This document shows positions 19,339 to 29,637 of a DNA stretch of 64,000 nt, piece by piece; position 1 is the first letter of the stretch, and each line of letters begins with the position of its first letter. Source of the DNA: Pseudomonas sediminis (GTDB lineage: Bacteria > Pseudomonadota > Gammaproteobacteria > Pseudomonadales > Pseudomonadaceae); assembly GCF_002741105.1 (NCBI RefSeq), contig NZ_NIQU01000001.1:496001-560000 (forward strand), in the 5' to 3' direction. A model generated the notes under the pieces. It had not been told where the DNA came from and did not search any database. It saw nothing but the letters and a program-made list of their open reading frames with translations. The position numbers and the translations under genes were made by a program.

Positions 19339-21135
19339 ATGCCACGCAAATCCTGGCGAGAAGCCCTCGCGACCTACGCCAATCCCGCCACCCTGGCTCT
19401 GCTGCTTCTGGGCTTCGCCGCCGGCCTGCCCTACATGCTGGTGTTCTCGACCCTTTCGGTATGGCTGCGCGAAGCCGGAGTAGCGCGCGAAACCATCGGT
19501 TTCGCCAGCCTCATAGGCCTGGCCTACGCCTTCAAATGGGTGTGGGCGCCAATGCTCGACCAGTGGCGCCTGCCGCTGCTGGGCAAACTTGGCCGTCGCC
19601 GCTCCTGGCTGGTGCTGTCACAGGCGCTGGTTGCCATCGGTCTGATCGGCATGGCCTATTACGATCCGCAGACGCACCTGTCCTCGCTGATCGCCCTCGC
19701 CGTGCTGGTGGCCTTCGCCTCGGCCACTCAGGACATCGCCATCGATGCCTATCGCCTGGAAATTCTCGGCGACGAGCATCAGGCTGCACTGGCTGCCGCC
19801 TACATGACCGGCTACCGGGTTGCCGCGCTGCTGGCCACCGCCGGTGCGCTGTATTTCGCCGAAGGCTTCGGCTCGACCGCCAAGGACTACCAATTCAGCG
19901 CCTGGACCGGCACCTACATGGTCTTCGCCCTGCTGATGCTGCCTGGCTTGCTCACCTCCATCTGGATGCGCGAGCCACCAGCACCTCCGCACATCAATGT
20001 CGCGCCACCCAAGCATGGCTTCTTCCACCAACTGCTGGCGATCAGCGCGGTGATCGTGCTGATCATCGCCGTGCCGACCATGTTCATCCAGTTCTATCAG
20101 AGCGATCTGATGCTCATGCTGCTCGGCGACGTCAGCATGCACGAGTTGCTCTACAACGACCGCGCCTTCCTGCGCGCCCTGCTCTACAGCACTCTGGCCT
20201 GCGTCTGCGCATCCGGGCTGTTCTGGGGCGGGCTGGCACCGGTCCTTAAAACGGCTGCCGCCAGGTACGGGTTCTTCCACCAGCTGCTTTCCGTACTGCT
20301 GCTGATCATTCTCCTGATCGCCATCCCGGCCATGGTCACCCAGTTCTACGAAAGTGACCTGATGCTAGTGTTCCAGGGTCAGATAAGCCTGCAGGAGCTG
20401 CTCTACTACGACCGCGCCTTCCTGCGTGCACTGCTCTATACCCTGCTCACCAGCCTGTCGGTCTCCAGCCTGTTCTGGGGCGGCATGGCCCCGGTGCTCA
20501 CGCCGATCAACGACTTCATCGTGCGCTATCGCTGGCAGGCGCTGCTGCTGCTCAGCCTGATCGCCACCTATCGCCTGTCCGATACTGTGATGGGTGTGAT
20601 GGCCAACGTTTTCTACATCGACCAGGGCTTCACCAAGGAACAGATCGCCAGCGTCAGCAAGGTTTTCGGCCTGGTGATGACCTTGCTCGGCGCCGGTGTC
20701 GGCGGTCTGTTGATCGTGCGCTTCGGCATCATGCCGATTCTGCTGATCGGTGCTGCCGCATCGGCGGCCACCAACTTGATGTTCATGCTGTTGGTGGGCA
20801 TGGGTCCGCACCTGAACATGCTGATCGTCACCATCAGCTGCGACAATTTCAGCGCCGGCCTGGCTACCTCGGCGTTCGTGGCCTATCTGTCGAGTCTGAC
20901 CAACCTGAAGTTCTCCGCTACCCAGTACGCCCTGCTCAGCTCCATCATGCTGTTGCTGCCGCGTCTGATCGGCGGCTATTCCGGCGTGATGGTGGAAAGC
21001 CTCGGCTACGCCCACTTCTTCCTGGCCACAGCACTGATGGGTATACCGACACTGCTGCTGATCATCGTCCAGTGGCGTCGTGACAAGCGCCAGCCACTGC
21101 CGGATGCGACGCCACCTGCGCTCGACAAGGTCTGA
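19339..21135 (+). CDS. ampG: AmpG family muropeptide permease, with internal tandem duplication
   Basis: Inner-membrane major-facilitator permease importing GlcNAc-anhydroMurNAc peptides for cell wall recycling, which feeds AmpR control of beta-lactamase in Pseudomonas. It has 598 residues, longer than E. coli AmpG (491) and close to P. aeruginosa AmpG. Family residues such as GFAAGLPYMLVFSTLSVWLREAG are present. Residues 226-309 and 310-393 form a tandem repeat of 84 residues: both halves contain GFFHQLL, SDLML, ELLY-DRAFLRALLY and LFWGG-APVL. The ATG at 19339 gives MPRKSWREALATY. mscS and yajQ follow, as in P. aeruginosa. Confidence 0.9.
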   Translation: MPRKSWREALATYANPATLALLLLGFAAGLPYMLVFSTLSVWLREAGVARETIGFASLIGLAYAFKWVWAPMLDQWRLPLLGKLGRRRSWLVLSQALVAIGLIGMAYYDPQTHLSSLIALAVLVAFASATQDIAIDAYRLEILGDEHQAALAAAYMTGYRVAALLATAGALYFAEGFGSTAKDYQFSAWTGTYMVFALLMLPGLLTSIWMREPPAPPHINVAPPKHGFFHQLLAISAVIVLIIAVPTMFIQFYQSDLMLMLLGDVSMHELLYNDRAFLRALLYSTLACVCASGLFWGGLAPVLKTAAARYGFFHQLLSVLLLIILLIAIPAMVTQFYESDLMLVFQGQISLQELLYYDRAFLRALLYTLLTSLSVSSLFWGGMAPVLTPINDFIVRYRWQALLLLSLIATYRLSDTVMGVMANVFYIDQGFTKEQIASVSKVFGLVMTLLGAGVGGLLIVRFGIMPILLIGAAASAATNLMFMLLVGMGPHLNMLIVTISCDNFSAGLATSAFVAYLSSLTNLKFSATQYALLSSIMLLLPRLIGGYSGVMVESLGYAHFFLATALMGIPTLLLIIVQWRRDKRQPLPDATPPALDKV

Positions 21136-21145
21136 TTGGCAGACA

Positions 21146-21178
21146 GAAAAAAGCCCCGGATCGACCGGGGCTTTTTCA
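21146..21178. terminator. Bidirectional terminator between ampG and mscS
   Basis: AAAAAAGCCCCGG ATCGA CCGGGGCTTTTT, between convergent genes, with T-runs on either strand. Confidence 0.92.
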
Positions 21179-21190
21179 TTTCAGCGCGCC

Positions 21191-22018
21191 TCACTCGGCC
21201 TTGGCCAAATGCACCACACGCTGCGGGAACGGAATACCGATGCCCGCCTCGGTCAAACGCTCCTTGGCCTGCTCGGTAAAGGAGAAGGTCACCGGCCAGA
21301 AGTCGCCGGTAGCCACCCACACACGCAGCGACAGGTTCACCGCACTGTCACCCAGCCCGGTCACGAACACCACCGGCGCAGGATCGACATGTACGCGCGG
21401 GTCCTGGGCAATTTCCAGCAGCACCTCGCGCGCTTTTTTGATGTCGCTGGAGTAATCGATACCGATATTGATGTCGGCACGCCGACGCGGCTCACGCGAG
21501 TAGTTGGTGATGTGGCCGTTGGACAGGCTGCCGTTGGGCACGATGACGACCTTGTTATCGCCGGTCTTCAGCGTGGTATGGAAGATCTGGATGCTGTCGA
21601 CGCTACCGGAGACACCCTGTGCCTCGATCCAATCACCAGCCCGAAACGGACGGAACAGCATGATCAGCACGCCACCGGCGAAGTTGGCCAGGCTGCCCTG
21701 CAACGCCAGGCCGATGGCCAGACCCGCAGCACCGATCATGGCGATGAAGGAGGTGGTTTCCACACCGATCATCGACGCCACGCTGATCAACAGCAAAATA
21801 CGCAGCACAATGCTGACCAGGCTGCCGATGAAGCTGCTCAGCGCACGGTCCACCTTGCGCGCCTCGAGCATGCGCCCGATGCTGGAGGTGAGCTTGCTGA
21901 TCAGCCACCAACCGATCAGCAGCGTGATCACCGCCAGAGTCAACTTGCCGCTGTACTCCAGCACCACCGGCAGCCAGGCTTCCGACAGTTTGACCAGTTC
22001 GTCGACGTTCATTTCCAT
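21191..22018 (-). CDS. mscS: MscS-type small-conductance mechanosensitive channel
   Basis: Inner-membrane channel that opens under membrane tension to relieve osmotic downshock. The 275-residue MscS-class protein has an N-terminal helix (LTLAVITLLIGWWLIS), a second near 65-90 and the pore helix GAAGLAIGLALQGSLANFAGG. It then has the beta domain (GDWIEAQGVSGSVDSIQIF, VPNGSLSNGHITNYS) and the cytosolic vestibule, ending FPQRVVHLAKAE. The ATG at 22018 (MEMNVDELV) is preferred over an in-frame ATG upstream. Convergent with ampG. Confidence 0.93.
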   Translation of the reverse strand: MEMNVDELVKLSEAWLPVVLEYSGKLTLAVITLLIGWWLISKLTSSIGRMLEARKVDRALSSFIGSLVSIVLRILLLISVASMIGVETTSFIAMIGAAGLAIGLALQGSLANFAGGVLIMLFRPFRAGDWIEAQGVSGSVDSIQIFHTTLKTGDNKVVIVPNGSLSNGHITNYSREPRRRADINIGIDYSSDIKKAREVLLEIAQDPRVHVDPAPVVFVTGLGDSAVNLSLRVWVATGDFWPVTFSFTEQAKERLTEAGIGIPFPQRVVHLAKAE

Positions 22019-22121
22019 AGGGTGCTCCCGTTTTCCTGTACATGAAACGAAACCGCCATGGCAGGCCATGGCGGTCAAAGTGCTATCAGCCTAGGGTGCG
22101 ACGCCTTGGCGCCAAAAAGGT

Positions 22122-22601
22122 TCAATCGCGGAAGTTGTTGTACTGCAGCGGCATGCCGAACTCGTGACCCCGCAGCAGCGCGATGGCTTCCTGCAGGTCG
22201 TCACGCTTCTTGCCAGTGACGCGCACCTGTTCGCCCTGGATGGCAGCCTGGACCTTGAGCTTGGCTTCCTTGATGTGCGCGACGATCTTTTTCGCCAGCT
22301 CCTTGTCGATGCCTTCGCGGAAAGTGACCTCCTGCTTCATCACCTTGCCCGATGCGTAGGGTTCCTTGGTTTCCATACACTGGCAGTCGATCTTGCGCTT
22401 GATCAGGCTGCTGCGCACGATGTCGAGCATCTGCTCGAGCATGAACTCGGCCTCAGCAGTCAAGGTCAGCGCCTTGTCCTTGCTCTCGATGCTGCATTTG
22501 CCACGCAGGTCGAACCGACGGTCGAGCTCCTTGATGGCATTGTCGACCGCATTGGTCAGTTCGTGTTTGTCCAGTTCAGACACGATGTCGAACGAAGGCA
22601 T
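22122..22601 (-). CDS. yajQ: YajQ family nucleotide-binding protein
   Basis: Soluble protein of UPF0234. Homologues bind nucleotides, and one in Xanthomonas binds cyclic di-GMP and affects transcription. The 159 residues start [14 protein letters not shown] and end [11 protein letters not shown], both diagnostic. The two RNA-recognition-like halves are visible ([38 protein letters not shown]). It is divergent from the response regulator at 22740. The start at 22601 gives the canonical N-terminus. Which ligand the protein binds here is not shown by sequence. Confidence 0.93.
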   Translation of the reverse strand: MPSFDIVSELDKHELTNAVDNAIKELDRRFDLRGKCSIESKDKALTLTAEAEFMLEQMLDIVRSSLIKRKIDCQCMETKEPYASGKVMKQEVTFREGIDKELAKKIVAHIKEAKLKVQAAIQGEQVRVTGKKRDDLQEAIALLRGHEFGMPLQYNNFRD

Positions 22602-22655
22602 GAGTGGGCTCCTGATAGACGGCGCGATCCTCTTCACGGAGTGAGCGCGCCTGAC

Positions 22656-22686
22656 TTGACGATAACTATGGCGAGCCCATTATATC
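22656..22686 (+). promoter_or_regulatory. Predicted promoter of the response regulator gene
   Basis: TTGACG at 22656-22661, spacer of 18-19 nt, then TTATAT/TATATC at 22680-22686, about 55 nt before the ATG. Pattern only. Confidence 0.45.
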
Positions 22687-22739
22687 CAGACTGATACGCG
22701 CCGTTTGGCGTCCTTCCTCTCTGTCTGCGAGCCTGCCCC

Positions 22740-24610
<1,871 letters not shown>

Positions 24611-24681
24611 CGGCCCTGGCCGTGGCAATGACTGCCCTGGCGCGCTAACCTGCCGTCTTCACCCGCCACAACGATACCCTC

Positions 24682-26700
24682 ATGAGACTGCGTCAGCGCC
24701 TCGAAAATCTGCCAGTAGGCCGCAAACTGCTCGCTGCGCTGCTGGTATTGCTCGCCGCTGTGATGCTGGTGGCCAACCTGGCCTTCATCAGCGCAGCCTA
24801 CTGGATCACCCAGGAGAGCATGGCGCCGCAGGCTCTGCACACCCTCGGTCGACTCATCGCCAGCCCGACGCTCAGTAAAGAGGCACTGAACTCACCAGCC
24901 TCGGCCCAGGCCCTGCTCAAGCGCCTGGATGAATACGCGCCATTGCGTGCCGCGGTGATCTACGACAGCAACGGCGACAGCCTGGCACAACTGCAGCGCG
25001 GCGAAAAATTGCAGCTGCCGCAAGAGCTCAGCCAACTGCCACACTGGCGCGAAACGGCCTTTCGCACCAACCTGCTGGTCGACCTGCCGCACCCCAGCGG
25101 TCATCCCGGAGCCCTGCTGCTGGTGGCTTCCAGCGAATTGCCTGGCGCGTTCTATACCGGAACGCTGACAGCCAGCCTGGTCATTCTGGCGTTCAGCGTG
25201 TTGCTGTGGATGCTGGTAGCCAGGCAGATCAAACGCCTGGTGACCAAGCCCATTCGCCGGCTGGAAGAGCTGTCACGCCAGGTCACCCGCGAAGAGAACT
25301 ATGCGCTACGCGCCAATCGCGGCAACCAGGATGAAATCGGCAGCCTGGCCGATGCGTTCAATACCATGCTGATGCGCATGGAAGCTCGCGAACAACAGCT
25401 CAAACGTGCCCGCGACGACGCCCAGCAGGCCTTCGATCAGGCGCAGAGCCTGGCCGAGGAAACCCGTCACTCCAACCGCAAGCTGGAGCTGGAAGTGCAG
25501 GTACGCAGCAAGATCGAGAAAAAACTCACCGGCTTTCAGAACTACCTCAACAGCATCATCGACTCCATGCCTTCGGCGCTGATCGCCCTCGACGAACAGC
25601 TCTACGTGACGCAGTGGAATCAGGAAGCCAGCGCCCTTTCCGGGACACGCCTGGAAGAAGCGCTGAATCAGCCGGTATTTCTCGCTTTCCCGCCGCTGAA
25701 GCCCTTTCTCGCGCAGCTCAAACGCACCGCCGAGCAGCATCGCGTGGAGAAAATCGAGCGCGTCACCTGGCACAAGGACGAAGAGCCTCACCACTACGCC
25801 CTGACCTTCTACCCGCTGATGGGCGGCGCCGGCCGGGGCGTGGTGATCCGCATCGACGACATCACCCAGCGCCTGGCGCTGGAGGAAATGATGGTGCAGT
25901 CGGAGAAAATGCTCTCGGTCGGCGGCCTGGCGGCTGGGATGGCGCATGAAATCAACAACCCGCTTGGCGCCATCCTGCATAACGTGCAGAACATTCGTCG
26001 ACGCCTGTCGCCGGGCCTGGAGAAGAACCTCGAACAGGCCGAGCAGGCCGGCGTCAGCTTGCCTGCGATTGAGCATTACATGGAGGCGCGCGAGGTTCCA
26101 CGCCTGCTCGACGGCATCCAGCAGGCCGGCCAGCGTGCGGCCAAGATCGTCAGCCACATGCTCAGTTTCAGCCGCCGTAGCGACCGCCAGCTTTCGCCTT
26201 GCGATCTGCCGGCACTGATCGATCAGGCACTGGAGATCGCCGGCAATGACTTCGATCTGACCGACAGCTTCGACTTCAAGACCCTGGAGATCGTGCGTCA
26301 GTTCGACCCGTTGCTAGGCCCGGTGGCAGGCACCGCCAACGAGCTCGAGCAAGTACTGCTCAACCTGCTGAAGAACGCTGCCCAGGCCATTCACCAGCGC
26401 GATGAGGGTGCCGAATCCGGCCGCATCACCCTGCGCACGAGGCAGGTCGGCAGTTGGGCAGAAGTGCAGGTGGAGGACAACGGCACCGGCATGAGCGAGG
26501 CGGTACGCAAGCGCATCTTCGAGCCGTTCTTCACCACCAAGGAAGTCGGTCAGGGCACCGGGCTCGGTCTGGCTGTCTCCTACTTCATCATCACCAACAA
26601 TCACAAAGGGCAGATGGAGGTGCACTCCACGCCAGGCCAGGGCACCTGTTTCACCCTGCGCCTGCCACTCGCCTCGCTGCCCGCCCACACAGGACTCTGA
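24682..26700 (+). CDS. Membrane sensor histidine kinase (HAMP-PAS-HisKA-HATPase)
   Basis: Two-component sensor of 672 residues. Membrane segments lie near 17-39 and 158-181, bracketing a periplasmic sensor region of about 120 residues. A HAMP domain follows (KPIRRLEELSRQVTREENY), then a coiled coil (235-285), a PAS domain (285-395), HisKA with phosphoacceptor His422 (GMAHEINNPLGA), and an ATPase with N box NLLKNAAQAI, EDNGTGMS and GTGLGLAVSYFI. The HEINNP type resembles NtrB/DctB-class kinases. By position it matches PA4398 of P. aeruginosa, with the regulator two genes upstream as presumed partner. The signal is unknown. Confidence 0.92.
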   Translation: MRLRQRLENLPVGRKLLAALLVLLAAVMLVANLAFISAAYWITQESMAPQALHTLGRLIASPTLSKEALNSPASAQALLKRLDEYAPLRAAVIYDSNGDSLAQLQRGEKLQLPQELSQLPHWRETAFRTNLLVDLPHPSGHPGALLLVASSELPGAFYTGTLTASLVILAFSVLLWMLVARQIKRLVTKPIRRLEELSRQVTREENYALRANRGNQDEIGSLADAFNTMLMRMEAREQQLKRARDDAQQAFDQAQSLAEETRHSNRKLELEVQVRSKIEKKLTGFQNYLNSIIDSMPSALIALDEQLYVTQWNQEASALSGTRLEEALNQPVFLAFPPLKPFLAQLKRTAEQHRVEKIERVTWHKDEEPHHYALTFYPLMGGAGRGVVIRIDDITQRLALEEMMVQSEKMLSVGGLAAGMAHEINNPLGAILHNVQNIRRRLSPGLEKNLEQAEQAGVSLPAIEHYMEAREVPRLLDGIQQAGQRAAKIVSHMLSFSRRSDRQLSPCDLPALIDQALEIAGNDFDLTDSFDFKTLEIVRQFDPLLGPVAGTANELEQVLLNLLKNAAQAIHQRDEGAESGRITLRTRQVGSWAEVQVEDNGTGMSEAVRKRIFEPFFTTKEVGQGTGLGLAVSYFIITNNHKGQMEVHSTPGQGTCFTLRLPLASLPAHTGL

Positions 26701-26703
26701 GCC

Positions 26704-27279
26704 ATGGGCTTTCGCCTCTCGAAGATCTATACCCGCACCGGAGACAAGGGTGAAACCGGTCTGGCCGACGGCCGCCGGGTCGGCAAGGACCACCCACGTA
26801 TCGAGGCCATCGGCGAGCTGGACACACTCAACAGTCAGCTCGGCCTGCTACTCGCCGAGCTCGACGAGGCGGCCACGACCTGGCCAGGGCTCAAGGAAAT
26901 CAGCGAAGTGCTGAGCCCCTGCCAGCACCGCCTGTTCGACCTCGGTGGCGAACTGGCGATGCCCGAGTATCAGGCACTGCAACAAGGGGAAGTGCAGCGC
27001 CTGGAGGCCGCCATCGACAGCTGGAACGAAGAAGTCGGGCCTCTTGAGAACTTCATCCTGCCTGGCGGCTCGAGGCTGATCGCCCAGGCCCACGTGTGCC
27101 GCAGCCTCGCGCGCAGCAGTGAGCGCCGCTGCCAACACCTCAATGCCGTCGAGCCGCTACGCGCCGAGGGCCTGGCCTACGTCAATCGCCTCTCTGATCT
27201 GCTGTTCGTCGCCGCCCGCCTGATCGCCAAGCGCCAGGGCATAGCCGAAGTTCTGTGGAAAGCTGCGGACAAGCCGTAA
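26704..27279 (+). CDS. Cob(I)yrinic acid a,c-diamide / cob(I)alamin adenosyltransferase, PduO type
   Basis: Transfers the adenosyl group of ATP to reduced corrinoids, making adenosylcobalamin. The 191-residue four-helix protein has the ATP-binding N-terminus YTRTGDKGETGL and the corrinoid/trimer region RSLARSSERRCQHL plus NRLSDLLFVAAR. It starts 3 nt after the sensor kinase stop, so the two are co-transcribed. The PduO type is distinct from the CobA/BtuR type used in cobalamin operons. Convergent with the transposase gene. Confidence 0.9.
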   Translation: MGFRLSKIYTRTGDKGETGLADGRRVGKDHPRIEAIGELDTLNSQLGLLLAELDEAATTWPGLKEISEVLSPCQHRLFDLGGELAMPEYQALQQGEVQRLEAAIDSWNEEVGPLENFILPGGSRLIAQAHVCRSLARSSERRCQHLNAVEPLRAEGLAYVNRLSDLLFVAARLIAKRQGIAEVLWKAADKP

Positions 27280-27305
27280 ATCGCGACCTCACATGTAGAC
27301 GGAGG

Positions 27306-27387
27306 GTAGGAGCGAGGGGGACTCCTAGTTCTCTAATCACGAAGCTTCTTAGACTCGCCGATGTTCGCGAGCAGAGCTCGCTCCTAC
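27306..27387. repeat. Left REP pair (REPIN-like) beside the transposase
   Basis: Outer arms GTAGGAGCGAG (27306) and GCTCGCTCCTAC (ending 27387) face each other. The right arm holds the perfect REP hairpin GCGAGC AGA GCTCGC; the left arm is degenerate. The 50 nt from 27338 nearly repeat those at 27897-27947. Confidence 0.85.
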
Positions 27388-27839
27388 AGAAATACGGCGT
27401 CCCACAACGGATAATCGGCGAGTTGCTTTACCAAACCGGCCCGCAAAGGGTTGGCGACGATATACCGAGCGAAATCAAGTACGTCATCCTCTCGGCGTAA
27501 AGCCCGGTCGTGGTAGCCGGATTGCCAGACCCTACCGCTCCGCTGCAAGCGTTGGTTGATTGCCTTGGCACTACGCGACTTTACCTGCCGCAATAACCTC
27601 TCCAAGTCGCACTGTCCTAGTTGAAACAACCAGTGAAAGTGATCCGGCATAACAACCCAACACAACGAGGTGACGAGGCCTTGCGCCTCAGCGAGGCGTA
27701 ATTCGTCGATCAGAAGCCGCCCCACGAAAAAGTCGTGAAACAAAGCTTTTCGACAGTGGGTAACGGCTGTAATCGCATAGATGCGGCCAGGCTCAGAAAA
27801 GCGACCGTTTCGCAGATGAGACGTATGGTAATGGGGCAT
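27384..27839 (-). CDS. REP-associated tyrosine transposase (RAYT)
   Basis: Single-copy domesticated transposase of the Y1 (IS200/IS605-like) group. It is thought to maintain and spread REP/REPIN hairpins by recognising GTAG and the adjacent stem. The 151 residues have the HUH-type metal motif HFH in MPDHFHW (residues 67-69) and a candidate catalytic Tyr109 in WQSGYHDRALR. The ATG at 27839 gives MPHYHTSHLRNGRFSEPG, a typical RAYT start. It sits between two REP pairs in direct orientation, the defining genomic context. The frame is open much further upstream, but that part overlaps the Nudix-ThiE gene and is not RAYT-like. Confidence 0.92.
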   Translation of the reverse strand: MPHYHTSHLRNGRFSEPGRIYAITAVTHCRKALFHDFFVGRLLIDELRLAEAQGLVTSLCWVVMPDHFHWLFQLGQCDLERLLRQVKSRSAKAINQRLQRSGRVWQSGYHDRALRREDDVLDFARYIVANPLRAGLVKQLADYPLWDAVFL

Positions 27840-27878
27840 TCCCTGCCTCCTGTTTGCATGCCACCTCAGGTATAGACC

Positions 27879-27947
27879 GTAGGAGCGAGCTCTGCTCGCG
27901 AAGCTTCTTAATCCTCTCCAATGTTCGCGAGCAGAGCTCGCTCCTAC
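27879..27947. repeat. Right REP pair (REPIN) beside the transposase
   Basis: GTAGGAGCGAGCTCTGCTCGCG (27879) and CGCGAGCAGAGCTCGCTCCTAC (ending 27947) form a 69-bp inverted pair, each arm carrying the GTAG tail and the hairpin GCGAGC AGA GCTCGC. It overlaps the 3' end of the Nudix-ThiE gene by 4 nt. Confidence 0.92.
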
Positions 27948-28894
27948 ACCCCATTGGCCGGCCAGAATGCGCGGATGCCCGCAACGCCCTGGGCGCCAAT
28001 CTGCCAGGCGCGCTCGATATCGGCCGGGCCAATGCCGCCCAACAGGTAAGCCGGCAGGTTGAAATGGGTCAGCATCTCGCTTGCTGCCTCCCAGCCCAGC
28101 GGCAGCGCTTCGGGATGCGTTGCGGTCGCCTGCAGCGGCGACAAGGTGACGAAATCCACACCCATCTGCGCTGCCAACGCCAGCTCCTCGGCATTGTGGC
28201 AGGACGCTGCCAGCCAGCGATGCTCCGGGAAAGGCCGGCCGCCAGCGGCATGCTTGCGCAGTTGCTCGGCAGTCAGGTGCCAGCCTGCCGCCGGAAAGTC
28301 GCCCAGCCATTCCAGCGGTCCCTTGAGCATCAGTTGCGCCTTGCCGGCGCACAGGCCCTGCACGTCGACAGCCAGGTCGCGGTACTGCGGGTCGAACATG
28401 TTCGGCGCACGCAGCTGAATCAACCGGGCACCTTGCGCCAGGGCACTGCGGATGCCGGCTAGCAGCTCGCTCGGTTCAAGGCCGTCCGGGGTGATCAGGT
28501 AACGATCTGGCAGGCGCGCGGCGGCGACGATGGGCTTGTTGGCAGCGGGAAACTCGTACTCCAGCAGTTGCCGCTCGCTGACCCAGGCCAGCGGCTGGCC
28601 TTCTGCGCCATGCGGCTCACCGCTGAAGGTCGAGACTTCCCAGACATCCAGCAACACCTGCTTGTCCGGGTAATCGTGGCGAATCTGAATCAACGCACGC
28701 GCCGCTTGCGGACGGATGCCAAGCTCTTCCTGCAACTCACGGTCGAGGGCGACGTGCACTGCCTCGCCTTCTTCCACCTTGCCGCCGGGAAACTCCCACA
28801 GACCACCCTGGTGCTTATCCTGCGGGCGCTTGGCAATCAGGATGCGTCCATCGCCCCCCCGAATCACCGCTGCGGCGACATGCACACGCTTCAC
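27944..28894 (-). CDS. Nudix hydrolase (MutT-like) fused to ThiE/TenI-like domain
   Basis: Fusion of 316 residues. Residues 1-130 form a MutT-type Nudix domain with a complete Nudix box (GKVEEGE ... RELQEELGI) and the DKHQGGLWEFPGG block of 8-oxo-dGTP hydrolases. Residues 140-316 have the fold signature of thiamine phosphate synthase (QLRAP, GWHLTAEQL, LGGI). Several catalytic positions of ThiE are changed, so synthase activity is doubtful. The GTG at 28894 overlaps the upstream glutathione transferase stop by 4 nt and has AGGAGGTGA just before it. The fusion is common in gammaproteobacteria; the role of the second domain is unsettled. Confidence 0.88.
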   Translation of the reverse strand: MKRVHVAAAVIRGGDGRILIAKRPQDKHQGGLWEFPGGKVEEGEAVHVALDRELQEELGIRPQAARALIQIRHDYPDKQVLLDVWEVSTFSGEPHGAEGQPLAWVSERQLLEYEFPAANKPIVAAARLPDRYLITPDGLEPSELLAGIRSALAQGARLIQLRAPNMFDPQYRDLAVDVQGLCAGKAQLMLKGPLEWLGDFPAAGWHLTAEQLRKHAAGGRPFPEHRWLAASCHNAEELALAAQMGVDFVTLSPLQATATHPEALPLGWEAASEMLTHFNLPAYLLGGIGPADIERAWQIGAQGVAGIRAFWPANGV

Positions 28895-29523
28895 CCCTTC
28901 ACCTCCTGCAATGCTGCCTGATACCAGCGTTGGAACGCCGGCCAACGATAGATGGTTTCGACATAGGCCGCTGCCGCTGTCGGTAGCGCCACACGATAGC
29001 TGCGCAGTCGCGCGGCGACCGGCGAGAAGAAGGCATCGGCAATGCTGACCTGGCCAAACAGGTAGTTGCCGGTACTGGCGTAACGCTCACGGCAGCCGGC
29101 CCAGATCGCGCAGATACGATCGATATCGGCCTGTACCTCGTCAGGGAGTTCGGCCAGTGCCTTGTCCCGTGCCAGATCCATGGGCATATGACTGCGCAGC
29201 GCAGTGAAGCCGCTGTGCATCTCTGCACAGATACTGCGCGCCAGCGCGCGAGCCTGACAGTCCTGCGGCCACAGCTGCGCCTCTGGATAGCACTCGGCCA
29301 GGTACTCGGCAATCGCCAGGGAGTCCCACACCGCCCCCTGTTCGGTCAGCAGAACAGGAACCTTGCCGGTGGGCGAATAGCGCAACAGTTGTGCGCGGCT
29401 GTCAGGCTGAAACAAACGTACCCGCAGCTCTTCGCAGTCGGCACCGGCCAGATCGACCACGAGCGCCCCACGTAGAGACCAGGAGGAATAGTTCTTGTCG
29501 CCAATCACCAGTTGCAGTGCCAT
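28891..29523 (-). CDS. Glutathione S-transferase family protein
   Basis: Cytosolic thioredoxin-fold transferase, 210 residues. The N-terminal domain has DKNYSSWSLRGALV (active-site Ser region) and the glutathione-binding GKVPVLL and WDSLAIAEYL. The C-terminal helical domain holds SIADAFFSPVAARL. The substrate cannot be told from sequence. It is between argJ and the Nudix-ThiE gene on the same strand, overlapping the latter by 4 nt, the same arrangement as PA4400-PA4402. Confidence 0.88.
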   Translation of the reverse strand: MALQLVIGDKNYSSWSLRGALVVDLAGADCEELRVRLFQPDSRAQLLRYSPTGKVPVLLTEQGAVWDSLAIAEYLAECYPEAQLWPQDCQARALARSICAEMHSGFTALRSHMPMDLARDKALAELPDEVQADIDRICAIWAGCRERYASTGNYLFGQVSIADAFFSPVAARLRSYRVALPTAAAAYVETIYRWPAFQRWYQAALQEVKG

Positions 29524-29582
29524 CTCGCGTGTCCTCGGGAATGAAGTCGCTCGACGTTAAAAGGCCGACCACCGAATAGCAA

Positions 29583-29618
29583 ATTCCCGCGCGTCATGGG
29601 GTCATGAGGCGCGGGAAT
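29583..29618 (-). terminator. Hairpin after argJ
   Basis: Stem ATTCCCGCGC / GCGCGGGAAT with an inner TCATG GGGT CATGA. It lies 20 nt after the argJ stop on the minus strand. The T-run is weak (TTTGCTATT), so it could also be a partial attenuator between argJ and the transferase gene. Confidence 0.5.
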
Positions 29619-29637
29619 AGTGTACGGCCGGGACTGA

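Noticed and set aside
27840..28352. Possible longer N-terminus for the RAYT, extending its frame upstream
   Set aside because: That part overlaps the Nudix-ThiE gene and the right REPIN and is unlike RAYT proteins, while the ATG at 27839 gives the family start.
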